Shown in pieces: positions 7,490-15,573 of a DNA stretch of 28,954 nucleotides. How positions within the stretch are numbered: position 1 is the stretch's first letter; every line of letters begins with the position of its first letter. Source of the stretch: DATKRB01 sp035532415. Its GTDB lineage: Bacteria > Actinomycetota > Acidimicrobiia > Acidimicrobiales > RAAP-2. Under the pieces are notes generated by a model that saw nothing but the letters and a program-made list of their open reading frames with translations, had not been told where the DNA came from and did not search any database. The stretch spans positions 1 through 28,954 of the forward strand of contig DATKRB010000035.1 of the NCBI GenBank assembly GCA_035532415.1, read 5' to 3'. The position numbers and the translations under genes were made by a program.

Positions 7490-8515
7490 ATGACGACGCC
7501 ACCCGAGGAGCTCGTGTCGTACGAAGGGAGCGAGTCCCTGATCGACGACGACAATTTTCACGATCCCGAGACGGACCGTTGGTGGGAGCACGAGACGATC
7601 TGGTTCTGGTGGTTCAACCCGGAGCGGAAGCTGGGGTGCTGGATCTACCACTACGTCCGACCCAACATCGGCGTCGCCGCCGGCGGCGTGCTGCTGTTCG
7701 ACGACACGGCGTGGTTCCACATGGAGACGCCGTACTACCTGAATTACTCCAACACCCAGTTGCCCGCCGAGCGCGACCTGCGGGACTTCACCTTCCCGGG
7801 GGGGTCCCGGATCCAGATGATCGAGCCCCTCGAGCGGTACCGGTTGAGCTTCGCCGATCGTGACACCATCCGCTACGACCTCGACTGGCGGGCGGTGATG
7901 GCCCCGTGGGTGCGGGTATCGCCGCCGCTCGACATGTCCCGGCCCGGCGGCGGCCCCGGCGAGCGCAAGCCGCGCCACCTCGACCAGTTCGGCCATGTGA
8001 CCGGGCAGCTCGTGCTCCACGGGGAGGAGATCACCATCGACTGCCTGGCCATGCGCGACCGCTCGTGGTGGCACCTGCGCCCCGAGCCGTGGAAGACGGG
8101 GGGCGGGCGGAGCAACTACATCACCGGTGCCGCCTCACCCGAGACGGCCTTCTTCGGCTGTGGGCCCGGGGGGTTCCTGGTGCTCGACGGCATTCGAAAG
8201 CCCTTGGTCCGGGGGTCCAAGCGGCGCGATCGGGACCCCGAGCACGGTTACGTGCGGCGCCTGTCCATCCAAGCGGTGGACTCGGAGGGCCGGGAGCTCG
8301 AGGTGGAGGGCGAATCGGTCAGCCGGATGGCCATGCCGATCTCGGGAGCGCACGGGGTGTGCTGGCAGAGCCTCATGCGGTACACCATCAACGGGATCCC
8401 GGCCTGGGGCGACGACCAGGACGCGTGGCCGATCCACTCCTGGTCCGCCTTCCGGCGCCGGCAAAGGGGTCTTCACGACAGCCGTGCGGCGATCCTGGGC
8501 GACGTCTACAGCTGA
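7490..8515 (+). CDS. DUF7064/DUF7065-like conserved protein
   Basis: A 341-residue protein of about the length of the DUF7064/DUF7065 group, which is related in fold to lipocalin-like carotenoid-hydratase (CrtC/AttH) proteins. The N-terminus is rich in aromatics (WWEHETIWFWWFNPERKLGC followed by WIYHYVRPN), as in that group, then YDLDWRAVMAPW and HLDQFGHVTGQLVLHGEEI, and a middle block MRDRSWWHLRP. The assignment is from memory of family patterns, not from a search. A perfect GGAGGAG lies 3 bases before ATG 7490. No signal peptide or membrane segment is seen, so it is probably cytoplasmic. It is second in the operon, 61 bases after the kinase gene. Its partner role with the kinase and the crotonase is inferred; no activity is established. 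Confidence 0.72.
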   Translation: MTTPPEELVSYEGSESLIDDDNFHDPETDRWWEHETIWFWWFNPERKLGCWIYHYVRPNIGVAAGGVLLFDDTAWFHMETPYYLNYSNTQLPAERDLRDFTFPGGSRIQMIEPLERYRLSFADRDTIRYDLDWRAVMAPWVRVSPPLDMSRPGGGPGERKPRHLDQFGHVTGQLVLHGEEITIDCLAMRDRSWWHLRPEPWKTGGGRSNYITGAASPETAFFGCGPGGFLVLDGIRKPLVRGSKRRDRDPEHGYVRRLSIQAVDSEGRELEVEGESVSRMAMPISGAHGVCWQSLMRYTINGIPAWGDDQDAWPIHSWSAFRRRQRGLHDSRAAILGDVYS

Positions 8516-8614
8516 GCTCGCGGAGACCCCGGAGAGTGGCCCGGCCCACCGATGGCGGCGCCCCTTCCCCAGTGGGTAGGGTCGCCCGAACCGAACACCA
8601 CAAGGACGGCCCCC

Positions 8615-9424
8615 GTGCCATCGATCGACATCGACAGCTACAAGACGGTCAAACTCGCAAAGCGTGGTGCCGTGCTCACCGCGACCCTCTCGAACCCCGG
8701 GAAGAAGAACGCGTTCTTCCCGGCGATGGGAGCGGACCTCGACCGCCTCTGGCGTGACGTCGACTACGACGAGGACGTCCGGGTCGTGGTCCTCACCGGC
8801 GAGGGCGACGCCTTCTGCGCCGGTCTCGACCTCTCGTACCTGTCCGCCGGTGCCGGCACTGGCTCGCGGATCCGGCGCAAGGGGCAGACCAAGGGGATCC
8901 GGTCCAGGATTTACGACATGCTCGACTGTGAGACCCCCATCATCTCCAAGGTGCGGGGCCCGGCGTACGGCCTGGGTGTGAACATCTGCCTGAGTGCCGA
9001 CATCGTGGTGGCGGCGGAGAACGCGGTGTTCTGCGACTCCCACGTCAGCAACGGCATCGCTGCGGGAGACGGCGGGGTCGCCATGTTCCCCCTGCTGATC
9101 GGGTTCCACCGGGCGAAGGAGGCGTTGATGCTGGGACGGCGCATCCCGGCCCGGCGGGCGGAGGAGATCGGTCTGATCAACCATTGCGTTCCCGACGAGG
9201 AGCTCGACGCCTTCGTCGACGCCATGGCCGACGAGTTCGCGGAGGGTGCGCCGCTGGCCATCTCGTGGACGAAGCTGTCCATCAACGCCCTCTTGAAGCA
9301 GCAGATCATCGGAGCCTTTGAGACCTCGGTGGCCTACGACGTGCTCTCGCTCGAGACCGACGACGTCACCGAGGGGACCCAGGCGTTCCTCGAGAAGCGC
9401 AAGCCGCGGTTTCAGGGCAACTGA
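8615..9424 (+). CDS. Enoyl-CoA hydratase/isomerase (crotonase) family protein lacking both catalytic Glu
   Basis: A 269-residue crotonase-fold protein. VLTGEGDAFCAGLDLSYL is the first oxyanion-hole region and KVRGPAYGLGVNICLSADIV the second. Aligned to rat mitochondrial hydratase, the Glu144 position is Asn123 and the Glu164 position is His143, with the exact 20-residue spacing kept. Classical hydration is therefore unlikely; an isomerase, hydrolase, decarboxylase or other crotonase reaction on a CoA ester is more likely. The frame opens at 8552, but GTG 8615 behind AAGGACGG matches the family N-terminus. It is third in the operon, 35 bases before the hydrolase gene. The fold is certain; the reaction is unassigned. 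Confidence 0.9.
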   Translation: MPSIDIDSYKTVKLAKRGAVLTATLSNPGKKNAFFPAMGADLDRLWRDVDYDEDVRVVVLTGEGDAFCAGLDLSYLSAGAGTGSRIRRKGQTKGIRSRIYDMLDCETPIISKVRGPAYGLGVNICLSADIVVAAENAVFCDSHVSNGIAAGDGGVAMFPLLIGFHRAKEALMLGRRIPARRAEEIGLINHCVPDEELDAFVDAMADEFAEGAPLAISWTKLSINALLKQQIIGAFETSVAYDVLSLETDDVTEGTQAFLEKRKPRFQGN

Positions 9425-9459
9425 GCCGGCTCGGTTCCGGAGGGGGAGGAGAGCGGACC

Positions 9460-10491
9460 GTGAGGCAGATCGAGCGCCGGGTCGACGTCACCGAGGCCGC
9501 CGGGATGGGGGAGTCGCTGACGACCGCGGCGACCGTCACCCTGCCGGATCCCGAGGCCCTCGGTGCCCCGCCCGTCGTCTGTTTCGCCTTTCCCGGCGGA
9601 GGTTACTGCCGCCGGTACTTCGCGTTCGATCCTCCCGGGTTCCCCGCACGCGGCGGGCAGGCGGGGTGGCACGCCGAGCGTGGATGGGTCTTCGTGTCGT
9701 GCGACCACATCTTCGTCGGCGAGAGCGACTCCCCCTCACAGCCCGGGCTCCTCACGCTCGAGGACGTGGCCGCGGTGAACGCTGCGACGGTGGAGGCGAT
9801 CTGGTCGGAGCTCGTCTCGGGGACGATCGCCGACGACTTCCCGCCCTTGGAGGGAGCGGTCCGTCTCGGGATCGGCCAGTCGATGGGAGGTTGCCTGACC
9901 ATCGTGCAGCAGGGTCATCACGCCACGTACGACGGGATCGGCATCCTCGGGTACAGCGCGCGCCACACCGTGCTGGCAATGCCGCCGGGGACGCCTCGCG
10001 CCCCGGCGGCCTACGTTCCCCGGGGTTCGCCCTCGGTCCTGGTGATGGGCGAGCCCCCGACCGATGCCAACCCCGATTTCACCTCGAGGGCCGACGGCCT
10101 TCCGATCAGCACCTGGGGTTTCCACTACGACGACGAGGCCGAGGACGTTGTCCGCGCCGACATGGTCGACTACCCGGCCCGAGGGGGTCACCCTCCCGTC
10201 TGGGCCAGCGCCACCATGCCCCCGTGCGCCGTCATGATGATGTCACCGGGGGTGGTGGCGCCCGAGGCCGCGGTCGTCACCGTTCCGGTCCTGGTCGCCG
10301 TCGGCGAGCGGGACGTCTGCCCGCGACCGATGAGCGAGCCGACGGCGTACGAGAGCGCGACGGACGTGTCGGTCTTCGTCTGCCCGGGCATGTCCCACAT
10401 GCACAACTTCGCCCGCACGCGCGAGCGGTTCTGGACCCGGATCGGGGCGTGGGGCGACGGTGTGGCCCGCTCGACGTTGACGGCCCGCTGA
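9460..10491 (+). CDS. Alpha/beta hydrolase fold protein
   Basis: A 343-residue protein. VVCFAFPGGGYCRRYF is the oxyanion-hole strand (FxxPGGGY pattern); RLGIGQSMGGCLT is the nucleophile elbow with Ser141; VAVGERDVCPRP supplies the likely catalytic Asp285; and CPGMSHMHNFA offers His313 or His315 as the triad base. No signal peptide is seen, so it is probably cytoplasmic. GTG 9460 is preceded by GGGGGAGGA at 9442-9450. It is the last gene of the phosphotransferase-led operon and converges with the CoA-transferase gene across a 13-base tandem repeat. It may be an esterase, thioesterase or C-C bond hydrolase acting on the operon's product; this is inference. Confidence 0.87.
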   Translation: MRQIERRVDVTEAAGMGESLTTAATVTLPDPEALGAPPVVCFAFPGGGYCRRYFAFDPPGFPARGGQAGWHAERGWVFVSCDHIFVGESDSPSQPGLLTLEDVAAVNAATVEAIWSELVSGTIADDFPPLEGAVRLGIGQSMGGCLTIVQQGHHATYDGIGILGYSARHTVLAMPPGTPRAPAAYVPRGSPSVLVMGEPPTDANPDFTSRADGLPISTWGFHYDDEAEDVVRADMVDYPARGGHPPVWASATMPPCAVMMMSPGVVAPEAAVVTVPVLVAVGERDVCPRPMSEPTAYESATDVSVFVCPGMSHMHNFARTRERFWTRIGAWGDGVARSTLTAR

Positions 10492-10503
10492 TCGCGGGCC
10501 CAT

Positions 10504-10568
10504 CTCACCGGGCAACCTCACCGGGCAACCTCACCGGGCAACCTCACCGGGCCATCTCACCGGGCAAC
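10504..10568. repeat. Five-copy 13-base tandem repeat across a gene 3' end
   Basis: CTCACCGGGCAAC is repeated five times without gaps (starts 10504, 10517, 10530, 10543, 10556); the fourth copy ends CAT instead of AAC. The copy at 10556-10568 contains the final Val-Ala-Arg-stop of the minus-strand CoA-transferase, so the array looks like expansion of that gene end. No spacers are present, so it is not a CRISPR. It lies between convergent genes. Confidence 0.9.
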
Positions 10569-13046
10569 CTTCACCACCCCGCTCCGGACGAGCTCGTCCA
10601 ACCGGTCGGCGTCGTAGCCGAGCTCGGTCAGGACGGCCTCGGTGTGCTGGGCGAAGGTACAGCCGGGCGACGCGACTCCTGGGGTGGCCGACAAGGCCAC
10701 CGGCGGCGCATAGCGCCAGAAGGTCCCGAGCGTCGGATGCTCCACCTCGACGACGAGGCCCATCTCGCGCAACGCCGGATCGGTGGAGGTGACGGCAGCC
10801 TGGCTGGTGTCGTTGACTTCGGCGCACCCCACGCCGGCCTCGGTCAAGACGTCCTCCCACTCCCGCGCCGAGCGCTCGGCGAAGAGGCCGCCCAAGGTCT
10901 CGGCCAGGGCTGCATCGTTGTCGCGGCGCCTGGCGGGTGACGAGAAGCGTTCCTCGGCGAGCAGGCCGGCGCACCCCATCGCCTCCACGGCGGAACGGAG
11001 CTCGCGGTCGGTCGGGGCCGCGAAGAAGATCCACCCGTCCCCCGCCGCCCTGTACAGGCGGTAGACCGCGCCGAACCCGAACTGCTCGGGATCGGCCTGT
11101 GGCACCGCGCTCTTCCCCTCGTACCGGTTGAAGTCGTCCGAGTAGCAGAGGGCATTGCCGCCGAGCATGCTGGTGGAGACGAACTGTCCCTCGCCGGTCC
11201 TGCGCCGGTGGCGGAGCGCCAGCATCAACGCCGAGAACACGGCCAACGCGGCGTTGGCGTCGCCGTCGGTGATCCCGCTCATCCGGGGGGCGACGACGGC
11301 CTGTGCCTCCAACGCGCTGAGGTCCTCGGAGAGCCCGCTGTCGAGCCAGTACCCGGCCTGCCGATAGGTGCTGCCGGCCAGCGCCCCGGCGACCCCCGCG
11401 TAAATGGGCCGGTGAGCGTACGGACCGCTCGTGCCGTACCCGGCCGCGTGCACGTACACCAGGTCGGGTTTGATCCCGCGCAGCGTCTGGTAGTCGGCGT
11501 GCACCCGTTCGCCCACGCCCGGGCGGAAGCCCTGCACGAAGGCGTCGGCCCGGAGGACCAGCCTTCGGAGCACCTCTTGGCCGGCGGCGGTCCGGAGGTC
11601 GAGAGCGATGCTCTCCTTGCCCTCCATCGCGTGGGTGCCGCCCCATTCGGGCGGCCCGAAGGCCGAGCGCATCGGGTCGCCGTTGAGGTCCTCGATCTTG
11701 ATCACCCGGGCCCCGAGGGCGGCGGCCAGGGTCACGCCATAGGGCATGGCGTAGAAGTAGCCGAACTCGATGATCGTCACCCCCTCGAGGGGGTGGGCGG
11801 GGAGCGATGCCAGCGCAGGCGCAGCCGCAGGCGCAGGCGCAGCCCGAGCCGCAGCCCGAGCCGCAGCCCGAGCCGTAACGGGAGGCGGCCACTCACCGCC
11901 GTTCCCGCCGAGCGGAGGCGCCGAGCGGGTCGTCCGCAAGGGCGTCGCGCTGAAGGTGGCGACCGGCCCGAGCTCCTCGATCGGTCCCACCCCCGGGTCC
12001 TCCACCACCTGCACGAGGCCGTTGTGGCGCATCTGGGGATGGTCGAGCGCCTGCTCGGGCGAGAGCACGCCGTCGAACGGGAGATCGCCTTCGGCGAGCC
12101 CGAGGTCGACCCACTCGTCGTAGTCCCGCTCCTTCACGCGCTCCCACACCGCCTCCTCCCAGCTCCGGGCGTCCTCGACGGTGGGGAACTCGGGGAGGTC
12201 GGAGAACCGGGGGTCCTCGGTCATCGCGGTGAGACCGAGGACCTTCATCAGCGCGCGCGCCTGATGGGGGAGCTGTGGGCTGAAAGTGAGCCAGCGCCCG
12301 TCCCTGGTCGAACCGGTGACCCCGTAGCGGGTGGCCCCGCTGCCCGAGGCGGACTGGGCGATCGGTGCCGCCTCCTCGCCGGCCGCGGCGGCCGCGGCCG
12401 CCGCTTTCTGGGAGAGCTGCATCAGGTAGGACATGAAGTAGTCGCAAGGGTTGAGCCCCTGGAACAGGGAGGCCTCGACGAGCTGCCCGACCCCGGTGCC
12501 GTCGCGCACCATGAGCGCGGCCATGATCCCTCCGAGGGCCATCTGGGCCGCACCGTTGCTGGCCACGAAGGAACCGTTGAAGATCGGGCCAGGCCGGAAG
12601 GCGAACCCGCCCCGGCCGAACATCCCCGCCTTGGCCTGCACCAGGGCGTCGTAGCCTTTCAGCCGAGCGTACGGCCCAGTGGTCCCGAAGCCCTTGATCG
12701 AGCAGTAGACGAGGCCGGGATTGGCCGGTGCGAGGTCTCGGTAATCGAGTCCCCAGGCCGACGCTCGCCCCGCGCCGAACGCCTCAACCACCACGTCGGC
12801 CGCCGCCGCCGCCGCCCGGACCTCCTCCCTGCCCGGAGCCGTGCGGAGATCGGCGACATGGCTCTCCTTGCCGCGGTTCCACACCAACCACGCCGACGGG
12901 AGCGCGGTGCGGAGCCGATCGCCCTCGGGAGGTTCGATCTTGGTGACGCGGGCCCCGCTGTCGGCGAGCAGCATGCCCAGCTCGGCCGCTGCGGCACTCC
13001 CCGAGCTCAACTCGAGGACATCGATGTCGTCACAGATCTCGGCCAT
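10557..13046 (-). CDS. Tandem-fused family III CoA-transferase (two CaiB/BaiF domains)
   Basis: An 829-residue protein, twice the usual ~400. Domain 1 (about 8-390) has LELSSGSAAAAELGMLLADS followed by GARVTKIEPPEGD, and later YCSIKGFGTTGPYA. Domain 2 (about 420-829) repeats the fold: VTIIEFGYFYAMPYG, GARVIKIEDLNGDP, YVHAAGYGTSGPYA. Family III enzymes move CoA between carboxylic acids through an aspartyl-CoA intermediate. The matching Asp is present in domain 2 (Asp596 in TDGDANAA) but is Asn164 (SNGAAQ) in domain 1. A 30-residue Ala/Arg/Pro linker joins them. ATG 13046 follows AGGAGAAGGA. It lies 56 bases after the DUF35 gene and ends the thiolase-DUF35-CoA-transferase operon. Acid and CoA donor unknown. 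Confidence 0.92.
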   Translation of the reverse strand: MAEICDDIDVLELSSGSAAAAELGMLLADSGARVTKIEPPEGDRLRTALPSAWLVWNRGKESHVADLRTAPGREEVRAAAAAADVVVEAFGAGRASAWGLDYRDLAPANPGLVYCSIKGFGTTGPYARLKGYDALVQAKAGMFGRGGFAFRPGPIFNGSFVASNGAAQMALGGIMAALMVRDGTGVGQLVEASLFQGLNPCDYFMSYLMQLSQKAAAAAAAAGEEAAPIAQSASGSGATRYGVTGSTRDGRWLTFSPQLPHQARALMKVLGLTAMTEDPRFSDLPEFPTVEDARSWEEAVWERVKERDYDEWVDLGLAEGDLPFDGVLSPEQALDHPQMRHNGLVQVVEDPGVGPIEELGPVATFSATPLRTTRSAPPLGGNGGEWPPPVTARAAARAAARAAPAPAAAPALASLPAHPLEGVTIIEFGYFYAMPYGVTLAAALGARVIKIEDLNGDPMRSAFGPPEWGGTHAMEGKESIALDLRTAAGQEVLRRLVLRADAFVQGFRPGVGERVHADYQTLRGIKPDLVYVHAAGYGTSGPYAHRPIYAGVAGALAGSTYRQAGYWLDSGLSEDLSALEAQAVVAPRMSGITDGDANAALAVFSALMLALRHRRRTGEGQFVSTSMLGGNALCYSDDFNRYEGKSAVPQADPEQFGFGAVYRLYRAAGDGWIFFAAPTDRELRSAVEAMGCAGLLAEERFSSPARRRDNDAALAETLGGLFAERSAREWEDVLTEAGVGCAEVNDTSQAAVTSTDPALREMGLVVEVEHPTLGTFWRYAPPVALSATPGVASPGCTFAQHTEAVLTELGYDADRLDELVRSGVVKVAR
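11839..11874. repeat. 12-base tandem repeat coding the interdomain linker
   Basis: Three exact copies of GCAGCCCGAGCC, preceded by GCAGGC-type hexamers from about 11812. Read on the minus strand they encode repeated Ala-Ala-Ala-Arg units of the linker between the two CoA-transferase domains. The 12-base unit keeps the frame. Confidence 0.85.
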
Positions 13047-13102
13047 GGTCGTCCTTCTCCTGGTCCGGGTCGGCGCGAGCCTGGGACCGTCGCGTGCGGA
13101 TC

Positions 13103-13495
13103 TCAGCGAGGGGCGAAGAGCACCAGGGTGATCTCGTCGTTCTGGGCTTCGAAGGTGGCCCGGACCGGCATGCCGATCCGAACCTCGTCGGGCTCGCAAC
13201 CCACGATGTTGGTGGTGGTCGTCCACGTGCCGCCGTCGACATCGACGTCGGCGAGCACGTAGGGGACGGCGAAGTCGGGGCTGGCCCCCCGGTGCACGAC
13301 GGAGAAGGTATAGACCTCACCCTCTCCCGAGCTCACCGCCCAGTGCCACGTCGACCGGCAGTACGGGCAGCGGGCCTCTGGCGGGAAATGCCGTCTCGCA
13401 CACGCGTCGCATTCGGGGACGACCAGCTGGCCTCGCCTGGCGGCTTCCCAGTAGGGAGCGGTCATCGCGTCGGGTACGGGCAGCGGGCGGCCCAT
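13103..13495 (-). CDS. DUF35-type zinc-ribbon/OB-fold protein, thiolase partner
   Basis: A 130-residue protein. The N-terminal helix APYWEAARRGQLVVPEC leads to a rubredoxin-like zinc ribbon with Cys29, Cys32, Cys43 and Cys46, followed by the OB-fold strands (GEGEVYTFSVVHRG, VPYVLADVDVDGG, MPVRATFEA). These proteins bind acyl-CoA and pair with thiolase-like proteins. Examples are the Ltp2-ChsH2 retro-aldolase of steroid side-chain degradation and archaeal HMG-CoA synthase complexes. The ATG at 13495 lies one base after the thiolase stop (TGAGATG), behind GGGGAGGA, so the two are translationally coupled, as expected for subunits of one complex. The frame opens earlier, but inside the thiolase. 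Confidence 0.92.
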   Translation of the reverse strand: MGRPLPVPDAMTAPYWEAARRGQLVVPECDACARRHFPPEARCPYCRSTWHWAVSSGEGEVYTFSVVHRGASPDFAVPYVLADVDVDGGTWTTTTNIVGCEPDEVRIGMPVRATFEAQNDEITLVLFAPR

Positions 13496-13496
13496 C

Positions 13497-14693
13497 TCAG
13501 ATCCTCCCCACGCACGCCATCTCGATGTGCTGGGCACCCGAGCCGGCGTTGGTGGCCACCGCCACCTCGCAGTCCGGCACCTGCCGACCGTCCGCCTGCC
13601 CCCGAAGCTGGAGCACGCATTCGACGAGCTTGAGGGTCATCTGCTGGGTGCCGTTCCACGCGTGGGAGAGGCAACCCCCTTCGGGGTTGGTGGGGAACCG
13701 GCCACCGAGAGCGATGGTGCCACCCTCCGTGAAGGGACCCCCCTCGCCCTCCTTGCAGAGCCCGAGCATCTCGAATTGCCGGATCACCTCAAACGAGGTC
13801 GGGTCGTACAGGGAGAAGAGGTCGGTGTCGGCCGGGCTGACCCCGGCCATGGCGTACATGCGTCGGGCCGCGTCCACACCGAGCATCCCGCAGTCCCGGT
13901 ACACCGAGCCTCCTGTCCAGGCCGCCCGGTTGAACTCCATCGCCCCGCCGAGCAGGGCGACGACCGGTTGCCGGAGGTCGCGCGCCCGCTCGACCGTCGA
14001 CAGCACCAGCGCGGCCCCTCCCTGGGCGACCAGGCAGATGTCGAGCAGGTTGAAGGGAGTAGCCACCGGGCGTGACGCCAGGACGTCCCCGGGCTCGTAG
14101 GGCCCGCGCCCGAACATCACCGCCTGGGGGTTGCGGTGCCCGTTGTTGCGGATGGTCGCCGCCACCTCGGCCATCTGCTGGCGCGTCGTGCCGAAATCGT
14201 ACATGTGGCGCTGGGCCACCAACGCGAAATTGGCGGCCACGTAGCTTCCAAAGGGGTCGCCACCGCCACCGATGGCCACGCCTCCGGACCCGAGGCCGCC
14301 GACGCCGCGGGCTTCGAACGAGGGCGACCCACCACCGGGAACCCGGGTCCCCGACGCCGTGGCCCCTCCGACGACGGCCACGTCGCACAACCCGGTGGCG
14401 ATGGCCGACGCCGCCTTCAGGGCTCCCCGGGCGCCCGCGGTGTCGAGCATGCCGTCGGCGATGAACCGGAGCGGATGCCCGAAGAGCCGGGCCCACGATC
14501 CACAGTCGCCGGGGACCCCACCGGGGCCGAGGAACTGGATCGCCGCGCCGTCGACGTCGTCGGTGGTGAGCCCGGCGTCGGCCAGGGCGCCGTTCACCGC
14601 CTCCCAGGTCAGGTCGAAGGCCGACGTGTCGTCGATCACCCGTGCCTGCCGGGTGCAGGAGACGCCCACGAGGGCGACGTCGCGCAACCTCAT
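13497..14693 (-). CDS. Thiolase-like (lipid-transfer/SCPx-type) protein lacking catalytic Cys
   Basis: A 398-residue thiolase-fold protein. The start RLRDVALVGVSCTRQARVID and the ADAGLTTDDVDGAAIQF segment are typical of the actinobacterial lipid-transfer-protein branch. The nucleophilic Cys of thiolases (CATG/CASG context) is replaced: the matching place in MLDTAGARGALKAAS is Thr85. The C-terminal Cys (CxGGG) is also absent, reading TNAGSGAQ. A His remains in GGCLSHAWNG. Claisen thiolysis is thus unlikely; with the coupled DUF35 protein, a retro-aldol C-C cleavage like that of Ltp2 is a reasonable inference. It is the first gene of the operon leading to the fused CoA-transferase and diverges from the crotonase at 14771, 77 bases away. 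Confidence 0.88.
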   Translation of the reverse strand: MRLRDVALVGVSCTRQARVIDDTSAFDLTWEAVNGALADAGLTTDDVDGAAIQFLGPGGVPGDCGSWARLFGHPLRFIADGMLDTAGARGALKAASAIATGLCDVAVVGGATASGTRVPGGGSPSFEARGVGGLGSGGVAIGGGGDPFGSYVAANFALVAQRHMYDFGTTRQQMAEVAATIRNNGHRNPQAVMFGRGPYEPGDVLASRPVATPFNLLDICLVAQGGAALVLSTVERARDLRQPVVALLGGAMEFNRAAWTGGSVYRDCGMLGVDAARRMYAMAGVSPADTDLFSLYDPTSFEVIRQFEMLGLCKEGEGGPFTEGGTIALGGRFPTNPEGGCLSHAWNGTQQMTLKLVECVLQLRGQADGRQVPDCEVAVATNAGSGAQHIEMACVGRI

Positions 14694-14770
14694 CGGCCCA
14701 CCCGTGCCCGAGCGCTCCGGGGTCGCCGCGCCTTTTGATCGGGAAGGTGGGTTCCGTTACGGTACGCCCG

Positions 14771-15559
14771 ATGAGCGACCAGCCCGCGACCGTCACCGAA
14801 AGCGACGGGGTCCTCACCGTCACCCTGAACCGCCCCGAGAAGCTGAATGCCATCAACCTGGCGCTGAGCCAGGTGCTCGACGAGGCGACCCGGCGGTTCG
14901 GGGACGACGAGGACCTCCGCGTCATGGTGATCACGGGAACGGGGCGTTATTTCTGTGCCGGGCTCGACATCAGCGACACCGGCCAGGCGGAGCGACGGGA
15001 GTTCGAGGGTCCCCAACCCACCAAGACGCTTCAGCGGCGCAAGTACCGGCAGCGTCACCACGAGCTTCACGACGAGCTCGAGAAGATCGAGAAGCCGATC
15101 ATTCTCGCCGCCCAGGGCCCCTGCCTCGGTCTCGGTCTCGAGATGGCGGCCTCGTGCGACTTCCGCTTCTGCACGCCCGAAACCCACTTCGGCCTCCCCG
15201 AGGGCCGCCGTCTGGGCGTGCTCGCCGGGAGCGGCGGCACCAGCCGCCTGACCCGCCTGATCGGTCCGCACTGGTCGAAGTGGATCGGGATGGCCGGCAA
15301 GTACGTCGACGCGGAGATGGCCCTCCGGATCGGGCTCGTCCACGAGATCTACCCGGCCGAGGAGTTCATGGATCGCGTGGACGCCTTCGCCCGGGAGCTG
15401 ATGGAGATCTCGAGTGAAGCGCTGGGCATCGCGAAGCTGACGATCGACCTGTGCACGGCCGAGGACCGCGAGAAGTCCCGCCAGATCGAGCGGATCGCCA
15501 ACTCGAGCCTGGGGGCCGGAGCTCCGCGCGAGCGGGGTCGCGAGCCTTCCGGGAGATAG
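14771..15559 (+). CDS. Enoyl-CoA hydratase family protein with both catalytic Glu
   Basis: A 262-residue crotonase. GVLTVTLNRPEKLNAINLAL is the classic N-terminal strand; VITGTGRYFCAGLDISDT forms the first oxyanion hole; and GPCLGLGLEMAASCDFRFCT holds the second. The positions of rat Glu144 and Glu164 are Glu124 and Glu144 here (LGLEMAA and FGLPEG), with the normal 20-residue spacing, so hydration of an enoyl-CoA is plausible. One extra residue follows the second Glu before the GSGG turn. The ATG at 14771 matches the family start, although no strong ribosome-binding site is visible. It is divergent from the thiolase/DUF35/CoA-transferase operon and may share its promoter region. It contrasts with the crotonase at 8615, which lacks both residues. 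Confidence 0.93.
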   Translation: MSDQPATVTESDGVLTVTLNRPEKLNAINLALSQVLDEATRRFGDDEDLRVMVITGTGRYFCAGLDISDTGQAERREFEGPQPTKTLQRRKYRQRHHELHDELEKIEKPIILAAQGPCLGLGLEMAASCDFRFCTPETHFGLPEGRRLGVLAGSGGTSRLTRLIGPHWSKWIGMAGKYVDAEMALRIGLVHEIYPAEEFMDRVDAFARELMEISSEALGIAKLTIDLCTAEDREKSRQIERIANSSLGAGAPRERGREPSGR

Positions 15560-15573
15560 GCAGGGCTCGGCCG

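Noticed and set aside
10504..10568. Possible CRISPR array
   Set aside because: Repeats of 13 bases are directly joined, with no spacers and no cas genes nearby.
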